Notes: generated by a model from the sequence alone, not told the origin. A DNA stretch of 64,000 nucleotides from JBIOXB01 sp050732395 (GCA_050732395.1 JBOHQX010000404.1:62001-126000); one strand, 5' to 3'. Positions 41,402 to 50,174 are shown, counted from the stretch's first letter. Numbers and translations: made by a program.

Positions 41402-42193
41402 GTGTGGCAGAATTTCACGCTCGGCAGATACTATCCGGGTTCGTCCTGGTTGCATCGTCTCGATCCGCGGACCAAGCTCGTGCTCGGCGTGACGATTATG
41501 GCGGCTTTGATGTGGGCGGAAGCATGGCCGGTTTTGCTGTTGTGGACCGTCGTGATGATCGCCGTAATATGTTCAACGGGCATGCCGCCGCATATTTTTG
41601 GTAAAAATCTACGCGCATTTCTATGGCTGTTCGGCATTACGATTGCCATTCATGCGTTGACTGATCCCGCGGCCCCGCAGGTTGAAGTGTGGGGCATTTC
41701 CATTTCATGGCGGGGCTGCGTCACCGGCTCCAAATATGCCGTACGTTTGGCCTTGTTGGTGCTCGTCGCTGCGCTCTTGTCTTTTACCACGATCCCGAGC
41801 GATTTGACAGAAGCGATGGAGCGATTGTTGAAGCCGCTCCGGCGCATGCGTGTACCGGTACATGAAATGGCGTTCATGACGGCGCTCGCGCTGTGTTTTG
41901 TGCCGACGATTGTTGCGGAAGCGCAACGCATTCAGCGCGCGCAAGTCTCTCGCGGCGCGCGTTACGAAGGCAGCTTGTTGCAGCGTCTACGGGGTTTGGT
42001 GCCGATGCTGGTGCCTTTGTTTGTTGCAGTTTTCAATCGCGCGGATGAGCTGGCCGTGGCGCTGGTCGCGAGGTGTTATGATAGCGGCGCGCCTAGGGTG
42101 GCTTATCAGGAATTGGCTTTTGAGCGGCGCGATTTGTTGGCTACGATGGGTGTGACCGGAATTTGCTTTTTGACTTTCTTGTATCAAAGCTGA
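41402..42193 (+). CDS. ecfT: Energy-coupling factor transporter membrane subunit EcfT
   Basis: 263 residues, GTG start. The N-terminus FTLGRYYPGSSWLHRLDPRTKLVLG is the EcfT signature; five or so membrane helices follow. The conserved coupling helices carry Ala-Arg-Gly motifs; here QVSRGARYEGS and VARCYDSGAPRVAY match them. EcfT joins an ATPase pair and a substrate-binding S-component to import vitamins or metals. No EcfA or S-component gene is near, so they must lie elsewhere. The order ecfT then truA is also conserved in Firmicutes, which supports the assignment. Confidence 0.85.
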   Translation: MWQNFTLGRYYPGSSWLHRLDPRTKLVLGVTIMAALMWAEAWPVLLLWTVVMIAVICSTGMPPHIFGKNLRAFLWLFGITIAIHALTDPAAPQVEVWGISISWRGCVTGSKYAVRLALLVLVAALLSFTTIPSDLTEAMERLLKPLRRMRVPVHEMAFMTALALCFVPTIVAEAQRIQRAQVSRGARYEGSLLQRLRGLVPMLVPLFVAVFNRADELAVALVARCYDSGAPRVAYQELAFERRDLLATMGVTGICFLTFLYQS

Positions 42194-42239
42194 TCAAGTG
42201 AGAGAAAAGCTCGGGATAGGTAAGTTTCGGGGCGGAATT

Positions 42240-42440
42240 ATGGAACAACGCACGCATTGGCAAATTTGCGGCGGCGGCTTTGGAATACATTGGCCTGATA
42301 TTGACGAAGATTTGAGTACAGCAGGATTGTTGCGAGGGGCGCCGGCAGCCGCAAATAGTTGGAAACAAGAGTCGCTGGAGCCTTTGAATAAACCCGAGAC
42401 GCAATCTCAGATTCTGAGCTTCCTGTTTCCGGCCCGATAA
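42240..42440 (+). pseudogene. DUF2442 remnant (C-terminal half only)
   Basis: 66 codons from ATG 42240. The stretch MEQRTHWQICGGGFGIHW followed by PDIDEDLSTAGLLRG is the C-terminal half of a DUF2442 domain, whose full form starts about 40 residues earlier with a strand such as VWVEGRTVFIELTDGR. That first half is absent; upstream codons read KFRGGI, unlike the domain. It may still be translated (GGGGCGGA precedes the ATG). A complete DUF2442 gene lies at 43648-43944. Confidence 0.6.
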
Positions 42441-42473
42441 AAACTTGAATCGTATTGATCTGATCCATGTGCC

Positions 42474-43277
42474 ATGCCCAACGCCAAGCTGATTCTAGAA
42501 TACGACGGCAGCAAGTTTTATGGTTGGCAGTTTCAGCCTCAATTGCGCACGGTACAGGGCGAAGTCGAGCGGGCGTTGGAAGTTTTGTTGCGCGAAAAAG
42601 TGCGTGTGAATGTCGCCGGCCGTACTGATACCGGCGTACACGCCTGCGGCCAGGTGATCAATTTCAAAACAGAGGTTGAGATTCCCACGGCAAACTTGCC
42701 GCGTTCTTTGAACGGGATTTTGTCTCGTGACGTCGTCGTCAAGCACGCCGAAATGGTTCCGCCGGACTTTCACGCGCGCTTCGATGCCATGAGCCGCCAG
42801 TATCGTTATGTGCTCAGCCGTTATCCGGTCGCGGTAGGTAGAGGGTATGCTTACTTCTGCAAATTCCCACTGGACGTGCCAGTGATGCAGCAGGCTGCAC
42901 AATGTTTGCTCGGCGAGCACAATTTTCGGGCCTTTTGCAGCACCGCGACGGAAGACCCGCACTATCTCAGCCGCGTCGAGGAGTTTGAGTGGAAGGACAA
43001 CGGCGAGAAAATCATGATGCGCATTCGGGCGAATCGCTTCTTGCGTGGCATGGTGCGCATCATCGTCGGCACGCTGATCGAAGTTGGGCGCGGCCGGATG
43101 GCGCCGGAGCAAGTCGGAGCCATATTGCAGCAGCAGCAGCGCGTAGCCGCGGGCATGACCGCGCCGCCGCATGGGTTGTTTCTGGAAAAGGTTTATTATC
43201 CGGCGGTGTCGTTTGAGACTGGTGTGCAGCATCCTGATGCGAAGCAGCAGGCTCACGAGGACGATGATTTGCAATAA
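42474..43277 (+). CDS. truA: tRNA pseudouridine synthase A
   Basis: 267 residues. It converts uridines 38-40 of tRNA anticodon stems to pseudouridine. The catalytic Asp52 lies in GRTDTGVHA; other family features are EYDGSKFYGWQFQP at the start, MSRQYRYVLSRYP and NRFLRGMVRIIVGTLIEVGRG near the end. Length is normal. It follows ecfT and the DUF2442 remnant on the same strand. Confidence 0.95.
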   Translation: MPNAKLILEYDGSKFYGWQFQPQLRTVQGEVERALEVLLREKVRVNVAGRTDTGVHACGQVINFKTEVEIPTANLPRSLNGILSRDVVVKHAEMVPPDFHARFDAMSRQYRYVLSRYPVAVGRGYAYFCKFPLDVPVMQQAAQCLLGEHNFRAFCSTATEDPHYLSRVEEFEWKDNGEKIMMRIRANRFLRGMVRIIVGTLIEVGRGRMAPEQVGAILQQQQRVAAGMTAPPHGLFLEKVYYPAVSFETGVQHPDAKQQAHEDDDLQ

Positions 43278-43313
43278 GAGTAATAATGCGAATGACCAGT
43301 AGAGGCAATACAG

Positions 43314-43346
43314 TCAAGATGATTAAAGGCTTTTTAATCATCTTGA
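43314..43346. terminator. Hairpin after truA
   Basis: A perfect 14-base stem, TCAAGATGATTAAA (43314-43327) with its complement at 43333-43346, and a five-base loop. The stem is AT-rich and no T-run follows, so it is a possible terminator or processing signal rather than a certain one. Confidence 0.45.
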
Positions 43347-43430
43347 AGTAAATTATCTTGACTCAAGTCTTGGTCTTTCACGGGTTTTTTGACTAGTCAT
43401 GCGCATTAATAGAGACAATCTGCAAGTGCC

Positions 43431-43667
43431 ATGCCCACTGTGCTAAGAATTGGGGCATTTCGCTTTCATTTTTACTCAGATGAAAGGAATGAGCCGCCTC
43501 ACATTCATGTTGCAACACCAGAAGGTGAATGTAAGTTTTGGCTTGATCCAGTTCGTTTGGCAAGAAATAAGCGGGTAGCGCCTCACATCGTACGAATTAT
43601 TGAGAAATTGATCTTCGAAAATCGTGATCTATTGGTTGAAAAATTCTATGAACACCATCGTCGTTGA
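43431..43667 (+). CDS. DUF4160 protein
   Basis: 78 residues. MPTVLRIGAFRFHFYSDERNEPPHIHV is the DUF4160 signature (short beta hairpins with the conserved P-P-H-I-H-V), followed by a helix with HHRR at the end. DUF4160 and DUF2442 proteins are commonly encoded as a pair and are suspected toxin-antitoxin-like modules, though function is not proven. It overlaps the next gene by 20 bases. Confidence 0.85.
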   Translation: MPTVLRIGAFRFHFYSDERNEPPHIHVATPEGECKFWLDPVRLARNKRVAPHIVRIIEKLIFENRDLLVEKFYEHHRR

Positions 43668-43944
43668 AAAAGAAGCTTTGGTTGAACCGGCTGCGATTAG
43701 AGTTTGGGTAGAAGGAAGAACGGTTTTTATAGAGCTTACCGACGGCCGCCTCATCGGATTTCCGGCGAACCGCTTTCATATTCTAAAGAACGCTACGGAT
43801 GATCAACTGAAAGAAGTCACTCTACGCTTGGATGGTTACGCTTTACGCTGGGAATCTTTGGACGAAGACATTACAGTTCCGGGTGTGGTCGCCGGTCATT
43901 TTCAATTACCATATGAAGCCCAGCATGCTGGAGCTCAAGTTTGA
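43648..43944 (+). CDS. DUF2442 protein
   Basis: 98 residues from ATG 43648. VWVEGRTVFIELTDGRLIGFPANRFHIL, then LRLDGYALRWESLDEDITVPGVV, is a complete DUF2442 domain. It overlaps the DUF4160 gene and forms the usual pair with it. The conserved W-x-x-L-D-E-D-I is present. Possible antitoxin-like or regulatory partner of the DUF4160 protein (inference from pairing). Confidence 0.85.
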   Translation: MNTIVVEKEALVEPAAIRVWVEGRTVFIELTDGRLIGFPANRFHILKNATDDQLKEVTLRLDGYALRWESLDEDITVPGVVAGHFQLPYEAQHAGAQV

Positions 43945-44026
43945 AGATTCTCGTGATTAGACTTAACCTTGGGAAGGTTCCGAGCTTTCACAGGGTTTCC
44001 AAGAATAAATCTTTGCGGAGGTCCAT

Positions 44027-44677
44027 ATGAAACTCTTCCTCGACACAGCCAATCTCACAGAAATCAAAAAAATCGCCGCCATGGGCTTGCTCGACGGCGT
44101 GACCACCAATCCCACTTTGGTTTCCAAAGAGAAAGGCGCATTCAAAGATATTTTGCTTAGCATTTGCGAAGTCGTGCCTGGCCCGGTCAATGCCGAAGTG
44201 GTGTCCACGAATTCCGAAGGCATGATCAAAGAAGGACGAGATCTTGCCAAGATTCACCCGAACATCATCGTGAAGATTCCCATGACCCGCGAGGGCATGG
44301 TAGCCGTACGTAAATTGGCGAATGAAAAAATTCGCACCAACGTCACGTTGATTTTCAACTCAACCCAAGCGCTGTTGGCAGCTAAAGCCGGCGCATCCTA
44401 CGTCAGCCCGTTCCTGGGACGCCTTGATGACATCGGCCACGTCGGCATGGATTTGGTGCGGCAGATCGTGGATATTTTTGACAACTACGAATTTGAGACC
44501 GAGGTACTGGCCGCAAGCCTGCGTCATCCCCTGCACGTGATCGAAGCAGCGCTCGCCGGCGCGGATATTTCGACGCTACCCGCCAAGGTGTTCGATCAAA
44601 TGTTCGATCATCCACTGACGGATATCGGCTTACGGCGATTCCTGGAAGACTGGGAAAAAGTGAAGCAATCCATCTAG
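44027..44677 (+). CDS. FSA-type transaldolase / fructose-6-phosphate aldolase
   Basis: 216 residues, the short TalC/FSA class of TIM-barrel aldolases. MKLFLDTANLTEIKKIAAMGLLDGVTTNPTLV is the start signature; the Schiff-base Lys is Lys83 in IIVKIPMT. Later motifs NVTLIFNSTQALLAAKAGASYVSPFLGRLDD and VLAASLRHPLHV agree. It either moves dihydroxyacetone between sugar phosphates (transaldolase, pentose phosphate pathway) or cleaves fructose-6-phosphate; which of these cannot be decided by eye. GGAGG precedes the start. It heads the operon with purB. Confidence 0.92.
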   Translation: MKLFLDTANLTEIKKIAAMGLLDGVTTNPTLVSKEKGAFKDILLSICEVVPGPVNAEVVSTNSEGMIKEGRDLAKIHPNIIVKIPMTREGMVAVRKLANEKIRTNVTLIFNSTQALLAAKAGASYVSPFLGRLDDIGHVGMDLVRQIVDIFDNYEFETEVLAASLRHPLHVIEAALAGADISTLPAKVFDQMFDHPLTDIGLRRFLEDWEKVKQSI

Positions 44678-44682
44678 GCAAA

Positions 44683-46050
44683 ATGATCCCTCGCTACACC
44701 CGCCCCGAAATGGGGCAAGTCTGGAGCGACGAAAACAAATACGCGATTTGGCTGCAGGTCGAGATTCTGGCCTGCGAAGCTCAGGCGGAATTGGGTATTG
44801 TTCCGCGCGAAGCGCTGGCCGTCATCAAGCAGCGTGCGTTTTTCGATCTGCCGCGCGTGTTGGAGCTGGAAGAAACGCTCAAGCATGACGTCATTGCGTT
44901 TCTCACGAATGTCAATGAATACGTCGGCGCAGAAGGACGTTATATCCATCTGGGCATGACCTCGTCGGATTTACTGGATACGGCCTTGGCCGTGCATATG
45001 GGGCAGGCCGGCAGCCTGCTTCTCGACAAACTCGAAAAGTTGCGCCAGGAAATCAGAATCAAGGCGCTCGCGCATCGCCGTACGGTGTGCGTAGGCCGCT
45101 CGCACGGCGTGCACGCCGAGCCCACGACCTTCGGCTTGAAACTCGCGGTCTGGTATGCCGAGCTTGCCCGGCAAAGCGAGCGTCTGCGCGCCGCCTTGCG
45201 TTCGGTGGCCGTAGGGAAGATCTCCGGCGCCGTCGGCACTTTCGCCCATCTTGACCCGTTCGTTGAAAAATACGTGTGTGAGAAACTGGCGCTGTCACCT
45301 GCGCCGGTTTCGACGCAGATTGTGCAGCGCGATCGCCACGCGGAGTTGTTGAACACATTGGCGTTGATCGGCGCGTCGCTGGAAAAATTCGCCGTCGAGA
45401 TTCGCAGCCTGCAGCGTACGGAAGTGATGGAAGCCGAAGAGCCTTTCGGCAAGGGACAAAAAGGCTCTTCCGCCATGCCGCACAAGCGCAATCCCGTGAC
45501 CTGCGAAAGAATTACCGGCTTGGCTCGCCTGCTGCGCGGCAACGCCACGGCGGCCTTGGAAAACGTTGCGCTCTGGCACGAACGCGACATCTCGCACAGT
45601 TCGGTGGAGCGCGTGGTCGTGCCCGACAGCTTCATTTTGCTGGATTACATGCTGCATCAATTCACGCGCGTCGTGGCCGGCCTGCACGTTTATCCGGAAA
45701 ACATGCGGCGCAATCTGGACCGTACCGAAGGCTTGATCTTTTCGCAACAAGTCCTGCTCGCGCTCACACAAAAGGGCATGGCGCGCGAAGAAGCCTACGC
45801 ACTGGTCCAGGGTCACGCCTTGGCTGTCTGGCAGGAACAACAGGGCGCGTGGCCGGGCTCCGCGTCGCGTTTCCAGGCGCGTTTGCAAGCCGATCGGAGG
45901 ATTTACCAATATCTCTCCGAAGACGAGCTGGCGCAGTGCTTCGATCTGGAGAGGCATCTGCGACATGTAGACACAATCTTTGCGCGCGCGGGACTGGATG
46001 AAACGGATGACGTTTTCCGCGGTGCCAACGGAGAAAAACCACGGCCGTAG
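44683..46050 (+). CDS. purB: Adenylosuccinate lyase
   Basis: 455 residues. The fumarase/aspartase superfamily signature GSSAMPHKRNP is intact, as are TSSDLLDTALAVH and GRSHGVHAEPTTFGLK. It splits fumarate from SAICAR and from adenylosuccinate, two steps of purine synthesis. It lies five bases after the transaldolase gene and is followed by purC, whose product is its SAICAR substrate. Confidence 0.96.
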   Translation: MIPRYTRPEMGQVWSDENKYAIWLQVEILACEAQAELGIVPREALAVIKQRAFFDLPRVLELEETLKHDVIAFLTNVNEYVGAEGRYIHLGMTSSDLLDTALAVHMGQAGSLLLDKLEKLRQEIRIKALAHRRTVCVGRSHGVHAEPTTFGLKLAVWYAELARQSERLRAALRSVAVGKISGAVGTFAHLDPFVEKYVCEKLALSPAPVSTQIVQRDRHAELLNTLALIGASLEKFAVEIRSLQRTEVMEAEEPFGKGQKGSSAMPHKRNPVTCERITGLARLLRGNATAALENVALWHERDISHSSVERVVVPDSFILLDYMLHQFTRVVAGLHVYPENMRRNLDRTEGLIFSQQVLLALTQKGMAREEAYALVQGHALAVWQEQQGAWPGSASRFQARLQADRRIYQYLSEDELAQCFDLERHLRHVDTIFARAGLDETDDVFRGANGEKPRP

Positions 46051-46083
46051 CGGGCATATTCTTCAATTCAAGAGGGCCCTGTA

Positions 46084-46800
46084 ATGTCTGCCAAAAAAAA
46101 GAAAAAGCTGTACGAAGGCAGAACCAAAACGCTATATGAGACCGAAGCACCGGAGCAATTGATTCTCACGTTCCGCGACGAGGTGCTGCTGCCCAATAGT
46201 AAAGTGCTGGCCGTGGAGGGCAAGGGCGAGATCAATAACCACATTTCTGCGCTGTTGTGCCGCTATTTGGAGAGTTACCACATTCCGACGCATTTTGTTG
46301 AAATCGTGGCCCGTGATAGCATGACCGTGCGCACCCTCGAGATGATTCCGGTGGTGCTGATCTTGCACAACCTCGCGGGCGCCGCCTTAGCCAGGCGCGC
46401 CGGTATAAAGGAAGGAAAAGTTTTTGAAAAGCCGCTGGTGGAATATCGCTTCAAGGACGAAACTCGCAAAGAGGATTTTCCCAGCCGTAATGACGTGCTC
46501 GCGGCCGGATTGATCACGTCGCCGGATCTGCATATTCTTGAGCGTTATGCGAATAAGATCAACGTGGTTTTGAAATCTTTTTTCCTGCGCCGGGGATTCC
46601 TTCTGGAAAACGTCAGTCTTGATTTTGGCCGCTATAAGAATCGCATGGTGCTGGGCAACGAGCTCTCGCTCGATACCTGCCAATTGCTGGACGCGGAATC
46701 CGGGGACAAGGTTTTTTTGAGCCGGTCATTCAACGACGCGGCCGCATTGCAAAAAATTTATCATGAGCTCGGCGGACGTATTCTGGCCGCCAATACTTGA
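46084..46800 (+). CDS. purC: SAICAR synthetase
   Basis: 238 residues. It couples CAIR and aspartate with ATP to make SAICAR. Motifs: KLYEGRTKTLYET at the ATP site, FRDEVLLPN...GKGEINNHISALL, IPVVLILHNLAGAALARRAGI in the place of the usual VEVVVRNIAAGS, and VSLDFGRYKNRMVLGNELSLDTCQL, which replaces the common LVDFKLEFG...LADEISPD. The protein is shorter and more divergent than E. coli PurC near the second and fourth motifs but has the overall order. It follows purB directly. Confidence 0.9.
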   Translation: MSAKKKKKLYEGRTKTLYETEAPEQLILTFRDEVLLPNSKVLAVEGKGEINNHISALLCRYLESYHIPTHFVEIVARDSMTVRTLEMIPVVLILHNLAGAALARRAGIKEGKVFEKPLVEYRFKDETRKEDFPSRNDVLAAGLITSPDLHILERYANKINVVLKSFFLRRGFLLENVSLDFGRYKNRMVLGNELSLDTCQLLDAESGDKVFLSRSFNDAAALQKIYHELGGRILAANT

Positions 46801-46821
46801 GTGTGAGAGGGAGAATGATTC

Positions 46822-47475
46822 GTGCATCGTGAGGGATACGCCATCGTGCTCGCGCTGGCGGTTACCGCGTTGATTCTGACGCTGAGCTATCGTACGCTCG
46901 GCGGCAGCGCCTGGTTGCGCGTGAGCAGTGCGGCGCTGTGGGCCTGCGCGGCTTTTTCCGTCTATTTCTTTCGCGATCCCGAGCGCGAGGCTCCGAACGG
47001 CAAAGGTTTGGTGGTTTCGCCCGCGGATGGTAAAGTGATCGCCATTGAAGAAATCGATGAGCCCGAGTTTTTTGGCGGGCCGGTACAGCGCATCAGCATT
47101 TTTTTGTCGGTTTTCAATGTGCACGTCAATCGTGTGCCGGTGGAAGGCATGGTGAATTTGTATCGTTACCAACGTGGCCGCTTTCACGTGGCCTCTCTTC
47201 CCGAAGCCTCGGTGGAAAACGAGCAGTCGGTGATTGGAATAACATCGCCGTGGGGAAAAGTGTTGTTCAAGCAAATCGCCGGTTTGATCGCGCGGCGCAT
47301 CGTGTGTGATTTACAGGTTGGGCATCGCGTGCAGCGTGGCGAACGATTCGGCATCATCAAATTCGGATCGCGGATGGAAATCTATCTGCCGCGGGAGGTG
47401 GAAATCAGAATTCGCCTTCGCGATAAGGTCAGGGCAGGCGAAAGTATTTTAGGAGAGTTCAAAAATGCGCGATAA
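46822..47475 (+). CDS. psd: Phosphatidylserine decarboxylase (short, type II-like)
   Basis: 217 residues with N-terminal membrane helices (about 6-48). The Gly-Ser self-cleavage site that makes the pyruvoyl group is G182-S183 in IIKFGSRMEIYLP. VVSPADGKVIAIEEI and FLSVFNVHVNRVPVEG are the other family motifs. It converts phosphatidylserine to phosphatidylethanolamine at the membrane. The short form is typical of Bacteroidota, Chlorobiota and alphaproteobacteria. GTG start; 11-base overlap with the synthase gene that supplies its substrate. Confidence 0.92.
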   Translation: MHREGYAIVLALAVTALILTLSYRTLGGSAWLRVSSAALWACAAFSVYFFRDPEREAPNGKGLVVSPADGKVIAIEEIDEPEFFGGPVQRISIFLSVFNVHVNRVPVEGMVNLYRYQRGRFHVASLPEASVENEQSVIGITSPWGKVLFKQIAGLIARRIVCDLQVGHRVQRGERFGIIKFGSRMEIYLPREVEIRIRLRDKVRAGESILGEFKNAR

Positions 47476-48205
47476 ACGTTACCTCGCTCCCAATCTCATG
47501 ACGGTCTTCAATCTCTTTTTGGGGTTTTTGGCGGTCATTTCGGCGTTCAAAGGCAATTTCAACACGGGCGCATGGCTCGTGCTCGTCGCCGCGATTTGCG
47601 ATTATTTGGACGGCAAAATTGCCCGCGCGACGACCAGTTTTTCGAAGTTCGGCATCGAATTCGATTCCCTCGCCGACGTCGTTTCATTCGGCGTCGCGCC
47701 GGCTATGCTGATCTATTGCGCCCAACTCCGCGAACATGAGCCCATCGGTCTGGTTGCCAGCTTTCTGCCGCTGGCCGCCGGCGCGATCCGGCTGGCGCGC
47801 TTCAATTCTTCGCTCAGCGGATTTGATCGGCACAATTACACCGGTATGCCCATTCCAACCGCCGCGGGCATCATTTGCTCTTACATCATCTTCAGCCACG
47901 AGGTGTGGGAAGAAATGCGTCTGCCGGCGCTCTCCATCGCGCTGGCGGTGGTGGTTTCGGTGCTGATGGTTTCGACGATCGAGTTCGAAGCCATGCCGAA
48001 ATTTTCCTTCCGCCGTGGCCGCCGCAACTCAATGCTCTTCGTTCTGGTAGCACTCTGCGCCGCGATGATCGTACTGTATCCTGCGGGAGCGTTGTTTCCC
48101 CTGGCCGTGGGCTACACGTTGAGCCAGCTCGGACGCGCACTCCTGCATCATGTGCGCGATGAAGACGAAGAATCCGTGCCTGATGTATCGGTGAGCAAGC
48201 ACTAG
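47465..48205 (+). CDS. pssA: CDP-diacylglycerol--serine O-phosphatidyltransferase
   Basis: 246 residues, about seven membrane helices. The CDP-alcohol phosphotransferase motif is complete: D-x2-D-G-x2-A-R-x8-G-x3-D-x3-D in CDYLDGKIARA...FGIEFDSLADVVSFG. It makes phosphatidylserine from CDP-diacylglycerol and serine. It overlaps the decarboxylase gene, so both steps to phosphatidylethanolamine are produced together. GGAGAG precedes the ATG. Confidence 0.95.
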   Translation: MRDKRYLAPNLMTVFNLFLGFLAVISAFKGNFNTGAWLVLVAAICDYLDGKIARATTSFSKFGIEFDSLADVVSFGVAPAMLIYCAQLREHEPIGLVASFLPLAAGAIRLARFNSSLSGFDRHNYTGMPIPTAAGIICSYIIFSHEVWEEMRLPALSIALAVVVSVLMVSTIEFEAMPKFSFRRGRRNSMLFVLVALCAAMIVLYPAGALFPLAVGYTLSQLGRALLHHVRDEDEESVPDVSVSKH

Positions 48206-48246
48206 CCCTCAGCCGATGCGCACAATAGCACGCATCTCGAGATTCC

Positions 48247-48492
48247 TTGAAAGCCAGAATTCATATCACTCTTAAAGCCGGCATTCTCGATCCGCAAGGC
48301 AAAACCATTCTGCATGCTTTGGAAGTGCTCGGTTTTGCAAATATCAATGAAGCGCGAGTCGGAAAGCTGATCGAATTGACCTTCGAGGGCGTTTCGCCCG
48401 CCCGTGCCCGGGAGCTGGCCGAGGCCGCCTGCCAGAAACTCCTGGCCAATCCGGTGATTGAGGACTACAGCTTGGTGGTGGTTGATGATTGA
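48247..48492 (+). CDS. purS: Phosphoribosylformylglycinamidine synthase subunit PurS
   Basis: 81 residues. The TTG start gives MKARIHITLKAGILDPQGKTILHAL, matching PurS from its first residue; VNEARVGKLIEL of other PurS is INEARVGKLIEL here. PurS bridges PurQ and PurL in the FGAM synthase complex of purine synthesis. purQ follows; purL is not in the window. Confidence 0.93.
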   Translation: MKARIHITLKAGILDPQGKTILHALEVLGFANINEARVGKLIELTFEGVSPARARELAEAACQKLLANPVIEDYSLVVVDD

Positions 48493-48596
48493 TTGTTCCT
48501 GCGTGTAACGCTTTACACATGAAGTCTTACGAATGGATTTCACAATGCGTAAGACGTGAGGCGAACAATGCTTCGAGTTTTTTGAGAGAACCAGGC

Positions 48597-49283
48597 ATGC
48601 GTTTCGGTATCATCGTTTTCCCGGGCTCGAATTGCGATCATGATTGCTATCACGTTTTGAAGCACGTCCTGCGGCAAGAAGTGCGCTTCATTTGGCATAA
48701 GGAGCGCGGCGATCTTGCCAATCTCGACGCCGTGATCTTGCCCGGAGGATTTTCCTACGGCGATTATCTACGCACCGGAGCGATCGCCCGTTTCTCGCCG
48801 GTGATGTCCGAAGTCGTTCCCTTCGCACGCCGCGGCGGTCTGGTGCTGGGTATTTGCAACGGTTTCCAAATTCTCTGCGAAGCCGGGCTTTTGCCCGGCG
48901 TGCTGATGCGCAACACGCATATGCGCTTTGCTTCACGGTCAGTCTACGTCAGAATCGAGAACCCTGACACCCCCTTCACGCGCACGGCGACAAAGCCGGT
49001 GTTGAAGATGCCCATCGCGCATGGCGACGGGTGTTACCACGCTGCGCCGGAGACTTTGGCAGCGTTGCGAGAAAACCGCCAGATTCTTTTTCGCTATTGC
49101 AATGAAAGGGGAGAAGTGATACCTTTCGCCAATCCCAATGGCGCCGCGGAAAATATCGCCGGCGTCATGAATCGCGAGGGCAACGTCATGGGCTTGATGC
49201 CGCATCCCGAGCGCGCAGCCGAGCCGGTTCTACGCGCGGACGATGGCGCGCAGCTTTTTACCTCGTTGATCGCCGCGCGATAA
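48597..49283 (+). CDS. purQ: Phosphoribosylformylglycinamidine synthase subunit PurQ
   Basis: 228 residues from ATG 48597, where the domain starts (MRFGIIVFPGSNCDHDCYHVL); longer frames from 48489 add unlike sequence. Class I glutamine amidotransferase: nucleophile Cys in LGICNGFQILCE, with His and Glu in MPHPERAAEP. It supplies ammonia to PurL in the FGAM synthase complex. A 104-base gap separates it from purS. Confidence 0.95.
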   Translation: MRFGIIVFPGSNCDHDCYHVLKHVLRQEVRFIWHKERGDLANLDAVILPGGFSYGDYLRTGAIARFSPVMSEVVPFARRGGLVLGICNGFQILCEAGLLPGVLMRNTHMRFASRSVYVRIENPDTPFTRTATKPVLKMPIAHGDGCYHAAPETLAALRENRQILFRYCNERGEVIPFANPNGAAENIAGVMNREGNVMGLMPHPERAAEPVLRADDGAQLFTSLIAAR

Positions 49284-49305
49284 TTCTTGCGAGAAAGGAG
49301 TGCGC

Positions 49306-49575
49306 TTGCGCTCTCGTCGCAGCTTAGGTTTCGTTATCCTGGTCATATTCGTCGGTGCGGCGATAGGTACCATTCTGGGTGAGCTGGTAGCGCTGATTTT
49401 ACCTACCGGCGTCGTGCAGGATTTTTTCACCAAAAGCTGGACGCCCGAGCTCGGACCGGCAACTCTCAAGCTGGTTTTGTTTGAGCTTACCTTGGGTTTA
49501 AAGCTCAAGATCAACAGCGCCGGCCTCATCGGCATCGGCGTTGCAATTTATCTCTTGCGCTGGGTGCTCAACTGA
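49306..49575 (+). CDS. DUF4321-type small membrane protein
   Basis: About 89 residues from TTG 49306, five bases after AAAGGAG (49294-49300); a GTG at 49300 overlaps the ribosome site and is less likely. Two membrane helices: LGFVILVIFVGAAIGTILGELVALIL and INSAGLIGIGVAIYLLRWVL. The layout with GPATLKLVLFELTLGLKLKIN matches DUF4321, a family of unknown function found in many bacteria next to Tat or division genes. Confidence 0.75.
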   Translation: MRSRRSLGFVILVIFVGAAIGTILGELVALILPTGVVQDFFTKSWTPELGPATLKLVLFELTLGLKLKINSAGLIGIGVAIYLLRWVLN

Positions 49576-49692
49576 GGCGCGTTTTACTGGATTTCGCCCT
49601 CTGTCGCAACAACGAACATTCCCGTGAAAGCCGTATCTTCTCGCTGGAAGTAAGAAACGAGGAGTCCCCGGCATCTAACGAGAGGAGTAGCT

Positions 49693-49935
49693 ATGTTCGG
49701 CCAGATTGGAATGAGTGAATTATTGGTCATACTGGTCATCGTGCTGTTGGTGTTTGGGCCGAAGAAAATTCCGGAATTGGCGCGTAATATCAGCAAGGGC
49801 TTGAACGAGTTCAGGCGCGCGGCTGAAGACGTCAAGGAAGAATTGACGCTCGACCATGACCGCTCGACGCGCACCGGCGGAACGCGACCGGCTGCGCCTC
49901 CTCAGCAAAAATCGAGTGATACGAACGCCACCTGA
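49693..49935 (+). CDS. tatA: Sec-independent translocase subunit TatA/TatE
   Basis: 80 residues: one membrane helix (MSELLVILVIVLLVFGPKKIPELAR) with the conserved F-G-P-K-K-I-P-E, then an amphipathic helix (NISKGLNEFRRAAEDVKEEL) and a polar tail. It forms the pore for folded proteins carrying twin-arginine signals. A second tatA follows; tatC is not in the window. Confidence 0.93.
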   Translation: MFGQIGMSELLVILVIVLLVFGPKKIPELARNISKGLNEFRRAAEDVKEELTLDHDRSTRTGGTRPAAPPQQKSSDTNAT

Positions 49936-49978
49936 GGCATGAAAGTGCCGTGAATCTCAATATCGTTTGGAGGTTGAT

Positions 49979-50152
49979 ATGCCTGGTCCACAAGAACTGA
50001 TCATCATTCTCATCATCGTGGTCGTTTTGTTCGGTGCAAAAAAGCTGCCGGAACTGGCGCGCGGCCTGGGGCAGGGCATCCGTGAATTCAAGAAAGCGGC
50101 AAATGAGCCCGACGAAAAGCCGGCCGAGAAGGTAGAATCGGGCAAGTCCTAG
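49979..50152 (+). CDS. tatA: Sec-independent translocase subunit TatA, second copy
   Basis: 57 residues from ATG 49979, fixed by GGAGG at 49969-49973. QELIIILIIVVVLFGAKKLPELARGLGQGIREFKKAA is a short TatA. With the first copy it may act as TatA plus TatE-like or TatB-like partner; both start with uncharged helices and lack the long TatB tail, so two TatA-type subunits is the best reading. It directly precedes gatA. Confidence 0.9.
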   Translation: MPGPQELIIILIIVVVLFGAKKLPELARGLGQGIREFKKAANEPDEKPAEKVESGKS

Positions 50153-50174
50153 GGCTCTTTGGGCAATTACGCGC

